Assembly (NCBI GenBank): GCA_947470515.1
Contig: CANITF010000001.1
Coordinates: 1-64,000 of the forward strand
Origin: Flavobacteriales bacterium
GTDB taxonomy: Bacteria > Bacteroidota > Bacteroidia > Flavobacteriales_D > Crocinitomicaceae
Reading direction: 5' to 3'
Length of the DNA stretch: 64,000 nucleotides
The notes under the pieces are model-generated. The model was given only the letters and a program-made list of their open reading frames with translations, made no database searches and had not been told where the DNA came from. The translations under genes were made by a program, and so were the position numbers. Below are positions 28,538-41,000 of this stretch, in pieces; position 1 is the first letter of the stretch, and each line of letters begins with the position of its first letter.

Positions 28538-29890
28538 ATGAAATTAAAAAACACGCACTTATTAGTAGCCTTAGGAATCCTTAGTTTGACTTTTTCATGT
28601 AAGCCAAAAGAAACAGCAATAGAAGTTTCTGCAGGTGATGTTGACGCAACTCGTTTTGTTTCAATTGGCGGCATAGCGACAAGTGGGTTTATGGATGATG
28701 CTCTTTATGCTGAAGGACAAGAAAATTCTTTAGGAGCAATCCTTTCAGAGCAGTTTAAATTAATCGGAGGGGGAGATTTTAAGCAGCCCTTGATGCCAAA
28801 TAATTCGGTTGGTTGGAGTGAAATTGGTTTGTCGCGATTAATTTTAGGCTACAAAACAGATTGCTTGGGCGTAACAAGTTTGTCTCCAGTTCGAATTGCA
28901 AGTCAAGGTGATTTAACTGGTTTTGGAAGCTATGTGTACAGTTCCAGCAATAAATTCAATAATTTCGGAATACCTTTTATAAAAACCACTGAGTTTTCAA
29001 CTCCCGGAATTGGAAATCCAGCAAATGGACAAGGACTTTATAATCCCTTTTTCACTCGAATGGCTTCTGATCCTCTAAATGGAACGATTAAAGCAGATAT
29101 CTTAGCTAAAAACCCGACGTTTTTCACCTTATTTACGGGAATGGATGAGGTGTTGGAATATGCTAAAAACGGAGCAAGTACCGGAAATTTGACACCTGTA
29201 AATGGTGCTGTTGGTATTGGCTTTGATGGAAGTATTACTGATTTGCTGATTGATTTAACCGGAAATGGTGCGCGCGGAGTAATCTCCAATATCCCAGATG
29301 TAACGGATTTTCCATATTTCACAACAATTCCGTTTGACGGATTAAACTTAGATGCCGATAATGCTTTAACGTTGAATGAAATTTATAACCCAATTGGCAT
29401 TTATTTTCAAGTTGGAAAAAATGCTTTTGTTATTAATGATCCAACGGCTGGGGCTTTTGGGGTGCGACAAATGGTAGAAGGAGAGTTAATTTTATTGAGC
29501 GTCCCTTTAGACTCGTTAAAATGTAATAAAATGGGTTCGGTGTTTCCATTCAGAAATGAATTTATTCTTACAAACCCAGAATTATCAGAAATAAGAAATA
29601 CAATCAATGGATTTAATACGGTTTTGTCATCAGCTGCAACCAATTATAACTTGGCTTATGTTGATTCTTATTCTTTCTTCAAGCAACTTAAAACAGGAAT
29701 AGTTTACAATGGAATTTCCATAACTGCAAAATTTGTTTCTGGTGGAGCATATTCATTAGATGGAGTGACACTAAATCCAAGAGGAAATGCACTTTTAGCG
29801 AATGAATTTATTACTTCCATAAATCAAAAATATAAAGCAACTATTCCGAAAGTTGATGCCACAAAATATAGAGGCGTTATTTTTCCATAA
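28538..29890 (+). CDS. SGNH/GDSL-hydrolase-like lipoprotein lacking catalytic residues
   Basis: A 450-residue lipoprotein with lipobox LSLTFSC (Cys21). The fold matches the Bacteroidota SGNH-hydrolase lipoproteins often encoded beside FadL-type channels: FVSIGGIATSGF (40-51), ALYAEGQENSLGAILSEQF, PTFFTLFTGMDEVLEYA (around 201-204) and SLDGVTLNPRGNALLANEF (around 406-424). The catalytic positions are changed. Block I, normally G-N/D-S-L, is Gly44-Gly45-Ile46-Ala47, with no Ser nucleophile. The G-x-N-D block is Gly-Met-Asp-Glu, with no oxyanion Asn. The D-x-x-H block is Asp408-Gly-Val-Thr411, with no His. The open frame is full length, so this looks like a retained non-enzymatic protein, perhaps a binding partner of the channel. 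Comparison with active relatives is from memory of the family. Confidence 0.8.
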   Translation: MKLKNTHLLVALGILSLTFSCKPKETAIEVSAGDVDATRFVSIGGIATSGFMDDALYAEGQENSLGAILSEQFKLIGGGDFKQPLMPNNSVGWSEIGLSRLILGYKTDCLGVTSLSPVRIASQGDLTGFGSYVYSSSNKFNNFGIPFIKTTEFSTPGIGNPANGQGLYNPFFTRMASDPLNGTIKADILAKNPTFFTLFTGMDEVLEYAKNGASTGNLTPVNGAVGIGFDGSITDLLIDLTGNGARGVISNIPDVTDFPYFTTIPFDGLNLDADNALTLNEIYNPIGIYFQVGKNAFVINDPTAGAFGVRQMVEGELILLSVPLDSLKCNKMGSVFPFRNEFILTNPELSEIRNTINGFNTVLSSAATNYNLAYVDSYSFFKQLKTGIVYNGISITAKFVSGGAYSLDGVTLNPRGNALLANEFITSINQKYKATIPKVDATKYRGVIFP

Positions 29891-29914
29891 CTTTAACCAT
29901 TTAAACTAACAACT

Positions 29915-31234
29915 ATGAAAAAAACAATTACTTTTCTTTCCTTATTTATTTCGGTTTTAGGCATTGCGCAAGAACCTTGTTCTACTGGACGTTATTCAAG
30001 TGACGTATATCCAACAACAACATTAACATCAAATATTGTTTATGGACAGAACTTGAATTATGCTGGGACAAATAAAATCTTAAAATTAGATTTCTACGAA
30101 CCAACAAGTGATACAGCAACAGTTCGTCCTTTAATAATCTGGATACATGGTGGTAGTTTTTTAGGTGGAACAAAAACAGATGCTGACATGGTAGCGTTGT
30201 CTCAAGCTTTTTCTAAAAAAGGATATGCTTGTGCATCAATCGATTATCGAACAGGATTTTTCCCTATAGATTCAGCTAATTCTGTGAAGGCAGTTATGAG
30301 AGCGGTTCAAGACGCTAAGGCTGCATTACGGTTTTTCTATAAAGACAGAGCTGATGGGACGAATACATATAAAATTGATACAAATAATATTTTTATTGGG
30401 GGATCTTCTGCCGGAGCGATAACAGCATTGCATTTGACGTATCTAGACAGAACGTGTGAAATTAATGGATATGTGCCAACGGGTAATCTTACAGCGCTTG
30501 GTGGACTTGAAGGAAATAGTGGGAATCCTTGCTATTCGTCTAATGTGAATGGCGTAATTAATTTATGTGGAGCTTTAGCGAGTTATGGTTGGTTAGAGGC
30601 TGGTAATTTACCTTTATGTTCAATGCACGGTACAAATGACGGAACTGTAAAGTATAATCGCGGAGTTGTGAATCCAGGTGTTCCGTTAATGTATTTAGAT
30701 GGTAGTCGAATGCTACATGAACAAGCTCAAGCAGTTGGTGTACAAAGTAATTTTTATACGTTTCATGGCGCGGGTCACGTGCCCTATCTTGGAGGAGGGG
30801 CATCAGCTGTAGCGTATATGGATACTACAATTAATTTTGTAAGAGACTATCTAATTGATCGATTAGCGTGTACCAATCCTATTTTGCAAGCACCAAACAC
30901 CCCTGCTCAAACAGCAACGTTATATCCTTTTACACCTTGTTCTGGAAATGTTTCTGTTGATTTTTGTACTGGAGCAGGTTTATCAGAAGGGTTTTCTAAT
31001 TTAAATCTTAAAGTATATCCAAATCCATCTTCAAATGACATGACGATTGAGTGGACGACAGAAACAGAAATGTCTATAGAATTATGTGATTTTTCAGGAA
31101 GAAGGTTACATTCTAAAAAAGAATTTGGAAAAAATTGTGTTATCGAACGAAATGGTTTGATTAATGGAATTTACTTATTGAAATTGACCAATAAGTCTGG
31201 CGAAACAACAACACAATCTATTATATTTAATTAA
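29915..31234 (+). CDS. T9SS-secreted alpha/beta-hydrolase (carboxylesterase-like)
   Basis: A 439-residue secreted esterase. The signal peptide ends near LGIAQ. The alpha/beta-hydrolase core has the oxyanion motif in IIWIHGGSFLGG, the nucleophile elbow GSSAG with Ser165, a likely acidic residue in HGTNDGTVKY, and the catalytic His in FHGAGHVPY, so the triad appears complete. The C-terminal 75 residues (LKVYPNPSSNDMTIEW, NGIYLLKLTNKSG) form a T9SS type A sorting domain, placing the mature enzyme outside the cell or on its surface. It lies 24 bp after the SGNH-like lipoprotein gene and overlaps tspO by 1 nt, so it belongs to the same transcription unit. Substrate unknown; an ester of a lipid would fit the FadL-type neighbour. 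Confidence 0.87.
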   Translation: MKKTITFLSLFISVLGIAQEPCSTGRYSSDVYPTTTLTSNIVYGQNLNYAGTNKILKLDFYEPTSDTATVRPLIIWIHGGSFLGGTKTDADMVALSQAFSKKGYACASIDYRTGFFPIDSANSVKAVMRAVQDAKAALRFFYKDRADGTNTYKIDTNNIFIGGSSAGAITALHLTYLDRTCEINGYVPTGNLTALGGLEGNSGNPCYSSNVNGVINLCGALASYGWLEAGNLPLCSMHGTNDGTVKYNRGVVNPGVPLMYLDGSRMLHEQAQAVGVQSNFYTFHGAGHVPYLGGGASAVAYMDTTINFVRDYLIDRLACTNPILQAPNTPAQTATLYPFTPCSGNVSVDFCTGAGLSEGFSNLNLKVYPNPSSNDMTIEWTTETEMSIELCDFSGRRLHSKKEFGKNCVIERNGLINGIYLLKLTNKSGETTTQSIIFN

Positions 31235-31695
31235 TGAGATTTCTTATATTTTTACTTATAAACTTCGGAGCCCTCGCATTGGGGGCTCTTTTTATGGGCG
31301 AAAGTCCTGCAGATAATGAATGGTATAAAAACCTTAATAAAGCACCTTGGACTCCTCCAGGATGGGTGTTTGGCTTTGCATGGAGTTTTATCATGATTAC
31401 GTTTAGCCTTTATATGTCTCGTGTTTTCGTTGAGTTTAACGGAGTTTTGCTAAGAAAATTGATGGTACTTTTTTCGTTACAAGTTGTTTTTAATATATTG
31501 TGGAACCCTGTTTTCTTTCAATGGCACTTGAGCTTGTTAGGATTGTTTATTTTGGTTTTTATTATTGTCCTACTCGTTTTTATACACTTGGATTTCTCTG
31601 ATAAGAAGAAGTTTAACACCTTATTGATCGCCCCTTATTTTCTTTGGTTATTAGTGGCTTTTTCATTAAACTTATATGTAGTTTTGTATAATTAA
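31234..31695 (+). CDS. tspO: TspO/MBR family tryptophan-rich sensory protein
   Basis: A 153-residue inner-membrane protein with five predicted helices, the usual TspO size. Diagnostic features are the loop-1 motif WYKNLNKAPWTPPGWVFGFAW and the N-x-x-WNPVFF motif in helix 3. TspO proteins bind porphyrins, cholesterol-like molecules and other hydrophobic ligands and are linked to stress responses; the ligand here is unknown. Its start codon shares an A with the stop codon of the upstream esterase gene (TAATG), which implies translational coupling. It closes the cluster that begins with the FadL-type channel. Confidence 0.93.
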   Translation: MRFLIFLLINFGALALGALFMGESPADNEWYKNLNKAPWTPPGWVFGFAWSFIMITFSLYMSRVFVEFNGVLLRKLMVLFSLQVVFNILWNPVFFQWHLSLLGLFILVFIIVLLVFIHLDFSDKKKFNTLLIAPYFLWLLVAFSLNLYVVLYN

Positions 31696-32004
31696 ACGAA
31701 GGTAGTTAAGGTTTAGCTATTTTATTTGTTGTTAAGGCAACCGATTATTTATAAAACCGTTTTATTTATATAGATTTAGTTTTAATCTTTTGGAGTAAAA
31801 TTTTGTTGCGACTTGCGGCTTTGGCAACTTTGAAATAGAAGTGCTAACTTATGAATTAATCTTTAATTTATGTTAGCATGAAGACCAACTGATTTTTTGT
31901 CCGTAATGTTGAAGTGTGAAATTTGTTGATTGTTGGAAATTATATTTCACGAGATATGCTTTTTCAATTATCAAAATAAAGAACATGAATTAATTGATAG
32001 GCAT
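31696..32004 (+). promoter_or_regulatory. Upstream region of the SprB-repeat adhesin gene with two inverted repeats
   Basis: The 309-bp gap has no gene. TGCTAAC (31842-31848) pairs with GTTAGCA (31872-31878), and GTGAAAT (31916-31922) pairs with ATTTCAC (31944-31950). Both are spaced by A/T-rich loops of about 21-23 nt and lack T-runs, so they are not typical terminators. They may be operators or leader structures of the large adhesin gene. No full TTG-N19-TAnnTTTG match was found. Confidence 0.35.
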
Positions 32005-35000
32005 ATGAAAACATCTACTTTACTTCTCATTTCGATTTCATTAATCCTATGTGTGAATTTTTCTTTCACACAAGAAGAACACCATAAGTTTGATGAAGTA
32101 TTTTCTTCGTTATCATTAAGTAATGTTGCAGAAGCAGCAGAAATTGAAGATAGGTACTATTCAGAAAATGGTGTTCAAGAGTTTGTTGATTCTTCCTATA
32201 TGGATTTTCAAGAAAAAATAAAAGAGTTACTAAAATCTAATCCAAGCAATTCAATTTCTGATATTGATATAATTAAGAAAACTTTTTTGTTCAAACTTAA
32301 AGAAGATGTGTTGCTCATCCCAAAAGAAAAAAATCCTAAGCCAGATATTATTAAAGTTTTAAATGGACCATGTATTAACATGGATTTTGAAACTGGAAAC
32401 ACAACAGGTTGGTCCTTATTTACAGGAACAAGAACCAATGCAACACTCTATAATTTTTCGGGATCAACACCAGTTGGACCTGGAGCAAATCATCAAATAT
32501 TTGGCGGAGGAGTAGATCCAGTTGTTGGCATCCCAAGAGTTTTTCCTGGCGGAAGTTTTTCATGCAGACTAGGTAACGGCACAACTACAGGGTCAGGAGC
32601 AGCTAGAATGACTCAATCATTCTTGGTAGACCCAACAAATATGTATTTTACTTACAATTATGCGGTTGTTTTTCAATCACCTAATGGACATACTGCAAAT
32701 GAGCGTCCTTATTTTACTGTTCGTGTTTATGACGCAAGTGGGAATAATGTGGCTTGCGGTGAATACTCTGTTTATGCTGACCCTGTAAATGCCGCAAATT
32801 TTCAGTCTATTGTTGTAGGCTCAAACACGGTGTTATATAGAAATTGGACATCGGTATTTACAAATTTATCAGCTTTAGTTGGTCAAAATGTAACAATTGA
32901 ATTTACCGCTGCTGACTGTTCTCTTAGTGGACATTACGGTTATGCATACGTAGATGCATCTTGCGCATTTCAACAATTAATTGCAAGCCCTGGGTTTATT
33001 TGTCCAGGTCAAACATCAACTTTAACTGCACCTTCTGGTGTTGGAACTTATTTATGGAATACAGGCGCCACAACTCAAAGTATAACAACCGGTATTGGAG
33101 GCACATATTCATGCACGTTAACTCCTCCACAAGGCGTAGCTTGCTCTGTTGTCTTGACTGTTCCGGTTACAGTTTACCCTCAACCAATCGGAGGTTTTAC
33201 AATTACGGACCCATCTGTTTGTTTGGGGACAACTACGTCGATTACGAGTACTTCGAGCATACCCGCTCCTGGAGTTATTAGTACTTATCAATGGAGTTTT
33301 GGGGATGGAATTAATTCACCAGCCTCGAGCGGAAGTATTACGGGTGTTACCAATACAACAGGGACTTATACCGTTTTAGATCATACCTATGGTGCTGTTG
33401 GAACCTACAACCCAGTTTTAACCGTAGTTTCCACGAACGGTTGCACAAGCACGTTCACATCTCCAATTACTGTCGCACCTTTACCATTACTTTCCACGAC
33501 TAAAATAGATGTATTGTGTAACGGTGGATTAACAGGATCTATAAATTTAACGGTCACTTCCGGTTCTGCTCCTTTTACATTTTTATGGAGTAACGGTTCA
33601 ACTTCAGAAGATTTAAGCTCTTTACCCGCGGGGATCTATTCTGTTGTTGTAACAGATTTAAATGGTTGTACTGGGACAACAACGTTAACAATAAATCAGC
33701 CTGCCGCACCTTTAACTCTTTCTTATACTCAAACAAATGTTTTATGTTTTGGAGCATCAACGGGTGCTATAAATATAAGTGTTGCAGGGGGAACAGCTCC
33801 ATATACCTATTCTTGGAGCAATGGTTCCACAGCGCAAGATTTAAATAGTTTGCCTGCCGGAACTTACACTGTAAGTGTTCACGACGCGAATGGGCTAACA
33901 AACGGATGCGCAGCTACAACATCAGTTACAATTATTCAACCAGATACACCTGTGACCTTAAATAGTACACAATTGAATGTATTATGTAATGGTGGTGCAA
34001 CAGGATCTATTGATTTAACTGCTATTGGCGGAACACCAGGATATATTTATTCGTGGAGCAATGGCTCTGTAACACAAGATATTGTAGGATTAGTTGCAGG
34101 AACTTACTCAGTTAATGTGCATGATGCCAATGGAACAGCAGGAGGCTGTGCAGCAACTACATCAATTATAATTACACAGCCAACGGCATCAATTTCATTG
34201 ACTTTTACAAGAGTAAATGTATTATGTAATGGAGGCTCAACAGGTTCAATTGATTTAACAGTTGCAGGAGGAACAGCTCCGTATACATATACTTGGACAA
34301 ATGGGGCTACAACTCAAGATCTTTCTAGCATAGCCGCAGGAACATTCACAGTAACTGTTACAGACGCCAATGGTTCATCAGGGGGGTGTTCAGCAACTTT
34401 GGCAATTACGATTTCCCAACCCTCAGCACCAGTCTCATTATCTGCAATTCAAACAAATATCTTATGTTTTGGGGCCTCTACAGGTGCAATTAATTTAACA
34501 GTTGCGGGCGGCACAGCCCCATATATCTATTCTTGGTCAAATGGCGCAGCGACTGAAGACCTCTCAGCTTTACTAGCAGGAATATATACCGTTACCGTTA
34601 CAGATGCGAATGGTTCTATAGGTGGTTGTTCAGCATCAACATCTGTTACAATTACACAACCTTTGGCGGCATTAACTATATCTGCCATACAAACGAATAT
34701 TTTGTGTTTTGGCGCAACGACTGGGGCAATTGACTTAACACCATTAGGTGGAACTTCACCGTATACTTATTTGTGGAGCAATGGCGCAACTACCCAAGAT
34801 TTGTCTTCAATTTCTGTTGGAACTTATACTGCTACAGTAACCGATGCTAATGGAAATGCAGGAAGTTGCGCGGCGACTGCTACTGTTACAATTACACAGC
34901 CAACAGCTCCTTTAATATTGACATCATCAAAAGTGAATGTTTTATGCAATGGAGCATTAACGGGTTCAATCAATTTATCACCAGCTGGTGGAACGGCACC

Positions 35001-38000
35001 ATACAACTTTGTTTGGTCTAATGGGGCAGTGACAGAAGATTTGATTGGTTTGGCTGCAGGAACATATACTGTTACAGTAACTGATGCTAATGGATTAACA
35101 GGAGGTTGTGCCGCAACAACTTCAATCACAATTACACAACCGACTTCACCAATTACGGTTTCAACAACACAAACAAACGTGCTGTGTTTTGGTGCATCTA
35201 CGGGAGCAATCAATTTGACCGTTGCAGGTGGAACAGCGCCTTATTCATACGCCTGGAGCAACGGAGCAATAACTGAAGATTTAACAGTAATTCCAGCTGG
35301 AATATACACTGTAACAGTAACTGACGCGAATGGCTCAGTTGGTGGTTGTACAGCAACAACTTCAGTTACAATTTCACAACCAGCAGCGGCTTTAACTATT
35401 TCAAGTACACATGTTAACGTTCTATGTAATGGGGCAATTACTGGTTCAATCGATTTAACACCAGCAGGAGGAACAGCACCTTATACGTATTCGTGGAGTA
35501 ATGGTGCAACTACGCAAGATATTACGAATTTACCGGCCGGTTCATATACTATCAATGTTCATGATGCAAATGGTATTGCAGGATCATGTGCGGCTGTTGC
35601 AACAATTATAATTACACAACCAGCGGCTCCATTAACATTAACCTCTTCAAAAGTAGATATTTTGTGTAATGGAGGAAATACAGGTGCTATCAACTTAACT
35701 CCCGCTGGCGGAACAGCACCTTACACCTTTTCATGGTCAAATGGTGCAACATCAGAAGATTTGGTAGGGTTGACCGCCGGAACTTACACAGTATCTGTGA
35801 CAGATGCAAATGGATCAATAGGAGGGTGTGCTGCTTCTACGACAATTACAATCACACAACCAGCAGCTCCAGTAACATTAAATACTGCTCAAACAAATAT
35901 TTTATGCAATGGAGGAAATACAGGTGCTATCAACTTAACAGTCGCAGGAGGAACATCGCCTTACTCATATGTGTGGAGCAACGGAGCAACAACTGAAGAC
36001 TTAACAACTTTAATTGCCGGAACTTATACTGTAACGGTAACGGATGCGAATGGCTCAACTGGAGGATGCACTGCAACCGCAACAGTTACAATTACTCAAC
36101 CTTCGGCACCCTTATCTTTAACTTTTACACAAACCAACGTTTTGTGTAACGGCGCTGTAACTGGGGCGATTAATCTAACACCTGCAGGAGGAACCTTACC
36201 ATATACTTATACATGGAGCAATGGTTCATCCTCTCAAGATCTTAATGGATTGGCAGCTGGAACATATACTGTCAATGTGCACGATGCAAATGGTTTAGCT
36301 GGAGGTTGTGCCGCAACAGCAACTATCACAATCACACAACCAACTGCATTAACTCAAACTATTTCAGCGTTCATTTATCCTTCAGGAACGAACATTAGCT
36401 GTTTCGGATTGTCAAATGGAAGTGTAAACTTAACAATAGGAGGCGGCGCACCAGGATATTCATATGTATGGTCGAATGGAGCAATAATAGAAGACCTAAC
36501 GAATGTCCCAGCTGGAAGTTATACAGTAATTGCAACGGATTTAAATGGTTGTACAATTACATCATCTATTAACTTAACACAACCATTGATTTTAACATCG
36601 GGCGTTGTGCCTTCGCTTTATGCAGGTGGTTTCAATTTAACAGGTTGCGCAAACAACGGAACAATTGACTTAACTGTTGGAGGGGGTAATCCAGCATACA
36701 GCTATGCTTGGTCGAACGGTGCAACCACCCAAGATTTAACCTCTTTACCAGCAGCCCCTTATTCCGTAACAGTTACAGATTTGAATGGTTGTCAAACAAT
36801 AAGTTCGATAACATTAACAACTCCTCCTCCTTTAACGCAAGCAATTTCAGCATTTACTTATCCTAGTGGAACAAATATTAGCTGTTTTGGCTTATCAAAT
36901 GGTTCAATTGATTTAACAATCAATGGTGGAACGCCACTTTACACCTATGTTTGGTCAAATGGTGCCACATCTCAAGATTTAACAAATGTTCCAGCTGGAA
37001 CGTATTCTGTAACTGTTACAGATTTAAACGGTTGCACAACAACATCCTCAATTACTTTAACGCAACCAACAGCTTTAACTTCAGCACTTGTGCCTTCGGT
37101 TTATGGTGCATACAATGTTTCAGGATGTGTTGCCGACGGATTTATTGATTTGACAGTTTTAGGAGGAAACCCGGGGTACACTTATGCTTGGTCAAATGGT
37201 GCCTTATCGCAAGATATTTCATTGCTTATTGCAGGAAATTACATTGTGAATGTAACAGATCTAAATGGCTGTATTACTTCAAGCAGTATAACATTAACGC
37301 AACCATTAGGTTTAACTCAAAGTATTTCGGCAACTACTTTCCCGAGTGGAACAAATATTAGTTGTTTTGGATTAAGTGATGGAAACATTGATTTGACCAT
37401 AGGCGGGGGTAATTCACCATATACATATTTGTGGAATACTGGAGCTACAACACAAGATTTGACCAATATTCCAGCTGGAACATATAGTGTTGTAATTACG
37501 GATTTAGTTGGTTGTCAAATATCAAGTTCAATCACATTAACACAACCGTTACTTTTAACTCAAACTATTTCAGCCGCAGTTTATCAAAGTGGATCGAATA
37601 TCAGCTGTTTCGGTTTATCAGATGGTTCAGTTAATTTAACTATTAATGGGGGAAGCCCGGCCTACACCTATTCTTGGTCTAATGGAGTAACGACCCAAGA
37701 CTTAGCGAATATTCCTTTTGGAACATACACTGTTTTAGTAACGGATGTAAATGGCTGCAGTGTTCCTTCAACAATTACCTTAGTTCAACCAACCGCTTTA
37801 ACACAAAGTTTAATAGCATCAACATTTCCAAGTGGAACAAATATTAGTTGTTTCGGATTATCAGATGGCAACGTGGATATCACAATTGGAGGGGGAAATC
37901 CAGGTTACACTTATTCTTGGTCAAATGGAGCACTAACACAAGATTTGACGAATGTGCCAGCAGGAGTTTATAATGTTGTAGTAACAGACCAAAATGGATG

Positions 38001-41000
38001 CCCAATTTCATCGGGTGTAACACTTACTCAGCCAGCAGTATTAACTCAAGCTATTTCTTCTCCTACTTTTCCAAGCGGAAGCAATATTAGCTGTTTTGGG
38101 TTAAGTGATGGTTTGGTTGATTTAACAATCAACGGAGGGAATCCTGGTTATACATATTCTTGGTCAAACGGTTTAATTACCCAAGATTTAGCTACTGTTT
38201 CAGCTGGAACTTATTCTGTTACAGTTACAGATGTAAATGGCTGTACGATTCCTTCAACAATAACATTGACGCAACCTACAGCATTAACACAATCTATTAG
38301 TGCTACAATTTACCCAAGCGGAACAAACATTAGCTGTTTTGGCTTAAGTGATGGTAACGTTGATTTAACGATAAATGGTGGAAGCCCAATATATTCGTAT
38401 GCTTGGTCAAACGGGACAATTACCCAAGATTTGAGTAATGTTCCGGCGGGAACGTACAATGTTACAGTCACAGATATTAACGGCTGTTCAATCCCTTCTT
38501 CAATCACATTGATTCAACCAACTGTTTTAACATCAAATGTTACCCCTTTCGTTTATCCAGGTGGATTTAACGTTTCGGGATGTTTACCTGATGGGTCGAT
38601 TGATTTATTTGTGTCTGGCGGTAATCCTGGCTACACATATGTTTGGTCAAATGGATCAAACAACCAAGACATTTCGTTGTTACCAGCGGGTGCTTATTCT
38701 GTTACAGTCACAGATTTAAATGGTTGTCAAACAACCAGCGCAGTTACTTTAATATCCCCGTCGGGAATGACACAAACGATTTCAGCATTTGTTTATCCTA
38801 GCGGATCAAATATTAGTTGTATTGGTTTAAGCGACGGATCGATAGATTTAACAATAGGTGGTGGTGTTGGGCCATATACTTATGCATGGAGTAATGGTGG
38901 GATAACCCAAGATTTGACAAATGTACCAGCAGGAACATACAATGTATTGGTTACAGATCAAAATGGCTGTCAAATTACAAGTACAATTACATTAACGCAA
39001 CCTACAGCACTTTCTCAAGGAATTACAGCATTCACCTATCCTAGTGGGTCGAACATAAGTTGCTTTGGCTTAAGTGATGGTTCAGTTGATTTAACGATAA
39101 ATGGCGGAAACCCTGGTTATACCTATTTATGGTCAACTGGAGCTATAACCCAAGATATTGCTGGGTTACCTATTGGGACATACACAGTATTAGTAACAGA
39201 TGCTAATGGTTGTACAATTCCTTCATCAATTACAATAACTCAACCAACGGCATTAACTGAAGGTGCTTCAGCATTTTTATATCCAAGTGGAGATAATATT
39301 AGTTGTTTTGGATTAAGTGATGGGTCTGTTGATTTAACAATTGGAGGAGGAAGTCCGGGTTACACTTATCTTTGGAATACCGGTGCAACAGCGCAAGACA
39401 TTACATTACTTCCAGCGGGAACATATACTGTTACAACTACAGATTTGAATGGATGTACAATTAATTCTTCAATAACTTTAGTTCAACCAGCAGCATTGAC
39501 CCAAACCATTACTGCATTTACGTATGCATCTGGAACAAATATTAGCTGCTTTGGCTTGTCAGATGGTTCAATCAATTTAACGCCAAATAATGGAAGTCCT
39601 GCATACACATATGCATGGAGTACGGGTGGAACTTCACAAGATTTATCGAATGTCCCTGCAGGAACGTACAATGTTATCATTACTGACTTAAATGGTTGTT
39701 CGCTTCCATCAACAATTACGCTAGTTGAGCCGCCAGTATTAACACAAAGTGTTTCGGCATTTATTTATCCATCAGGAACAAACATAAGTTGTTTTGGCTT
39801 CAATGATGGAAGCATTGATTTAACAATTGTTGGTGGAAATCTAGGATATACTTACTTATGGAATAATGGACTCACAATTGAAGATATTGGAAGTTTGTTC
39901 GCCGGAACATACACTGTATTGGTAACAGATTTAAACGGTTGCACCATTCCTTCTGCAATAACGCTTTTTCAACCAATACCATTAACAGCGGCAACTGTTG
40001 GGTCTACTTTCATTGGTGGAAATAACATAAGTTGTTTTGGCTTTAGTGATGGTACAGTTGATTTATCAATGGGTGGAGGAAGTCCGAATTATGTTTATTT
40101 ATGGAGTACAGGGGCAACAACAGAAGATATAAGTAATTTACCAATTGGGACGTATTCAGTTACAGCAACCGATATCAATGGTTGTGTAATTACAAACTCA
40201 ATTACCTTGACGGAGCCTCCTCCAATGACTTATTCAGAAACGTTGTCTATCTACTCTGGTGGATATAATGTTACGGGTTGTGCCGCAGATGGTTCAATTG
40301 ATTTGTCAGTTGCCGGAAGCATTCCTGGTTATACATATTCTTGGAGCAATGGCCCTATTTCTCAAGATATTGCAAGTTTGGCTGCTGGAACTTATTCTGT
40401 TACAATTACGGATGCGAATGGGTGTATATTAGTTGTTGATACGACATTAGTTTCTGCTCCACAAGTGACAACAACAACACAAGTGACTTCCAATTACAAT
40501 GGTCAAGATATTTCTTGTTTTGGAGCTTCTGACGGTGCGGTTTCTGCAACTCCAGCGGGTGGCGCTCCAGGATATACGTATGATTGGACAAATTTTGCAG
40601 GCACATCAATAAGTACTCTCCAAAACCCTACTGGCTTACCATCTGGCTTATACACTGTAACAATAACAGACCAAAATGGGTGTACCATTACTAATAACAT
40701 TAATTTAATAGTTCCACCAGCATTTACGTATGGTGTTTCAGTTTCAACAAACTATAACGGACAAGATATTTCATGTTTTGGAATGTCAGATGGTGGAATT
40801 GATTTAACTGTTTCTGGAGCAACACCAGGATATACTTATGGATGGATTAATGGAGCTGGTATAGCAATCAGTGCAATAGAAGATCCTGCTGGTCTGCCAG
40901 ATGAAACATATTCCGTACTTGTTACTGATTTGAATGGATGTACTTTCACAACTACAATTAATTTGATGGAGCCTGCTTTATTGACAGGGATTCCTTCTGT

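Noticed and set aside
34824-35213. Antisense open frame of 129 codons in the SprB-repeat array
   Set aside because: It follows the repeat period of the sense strand and is a shadow of the adhesin repeats.
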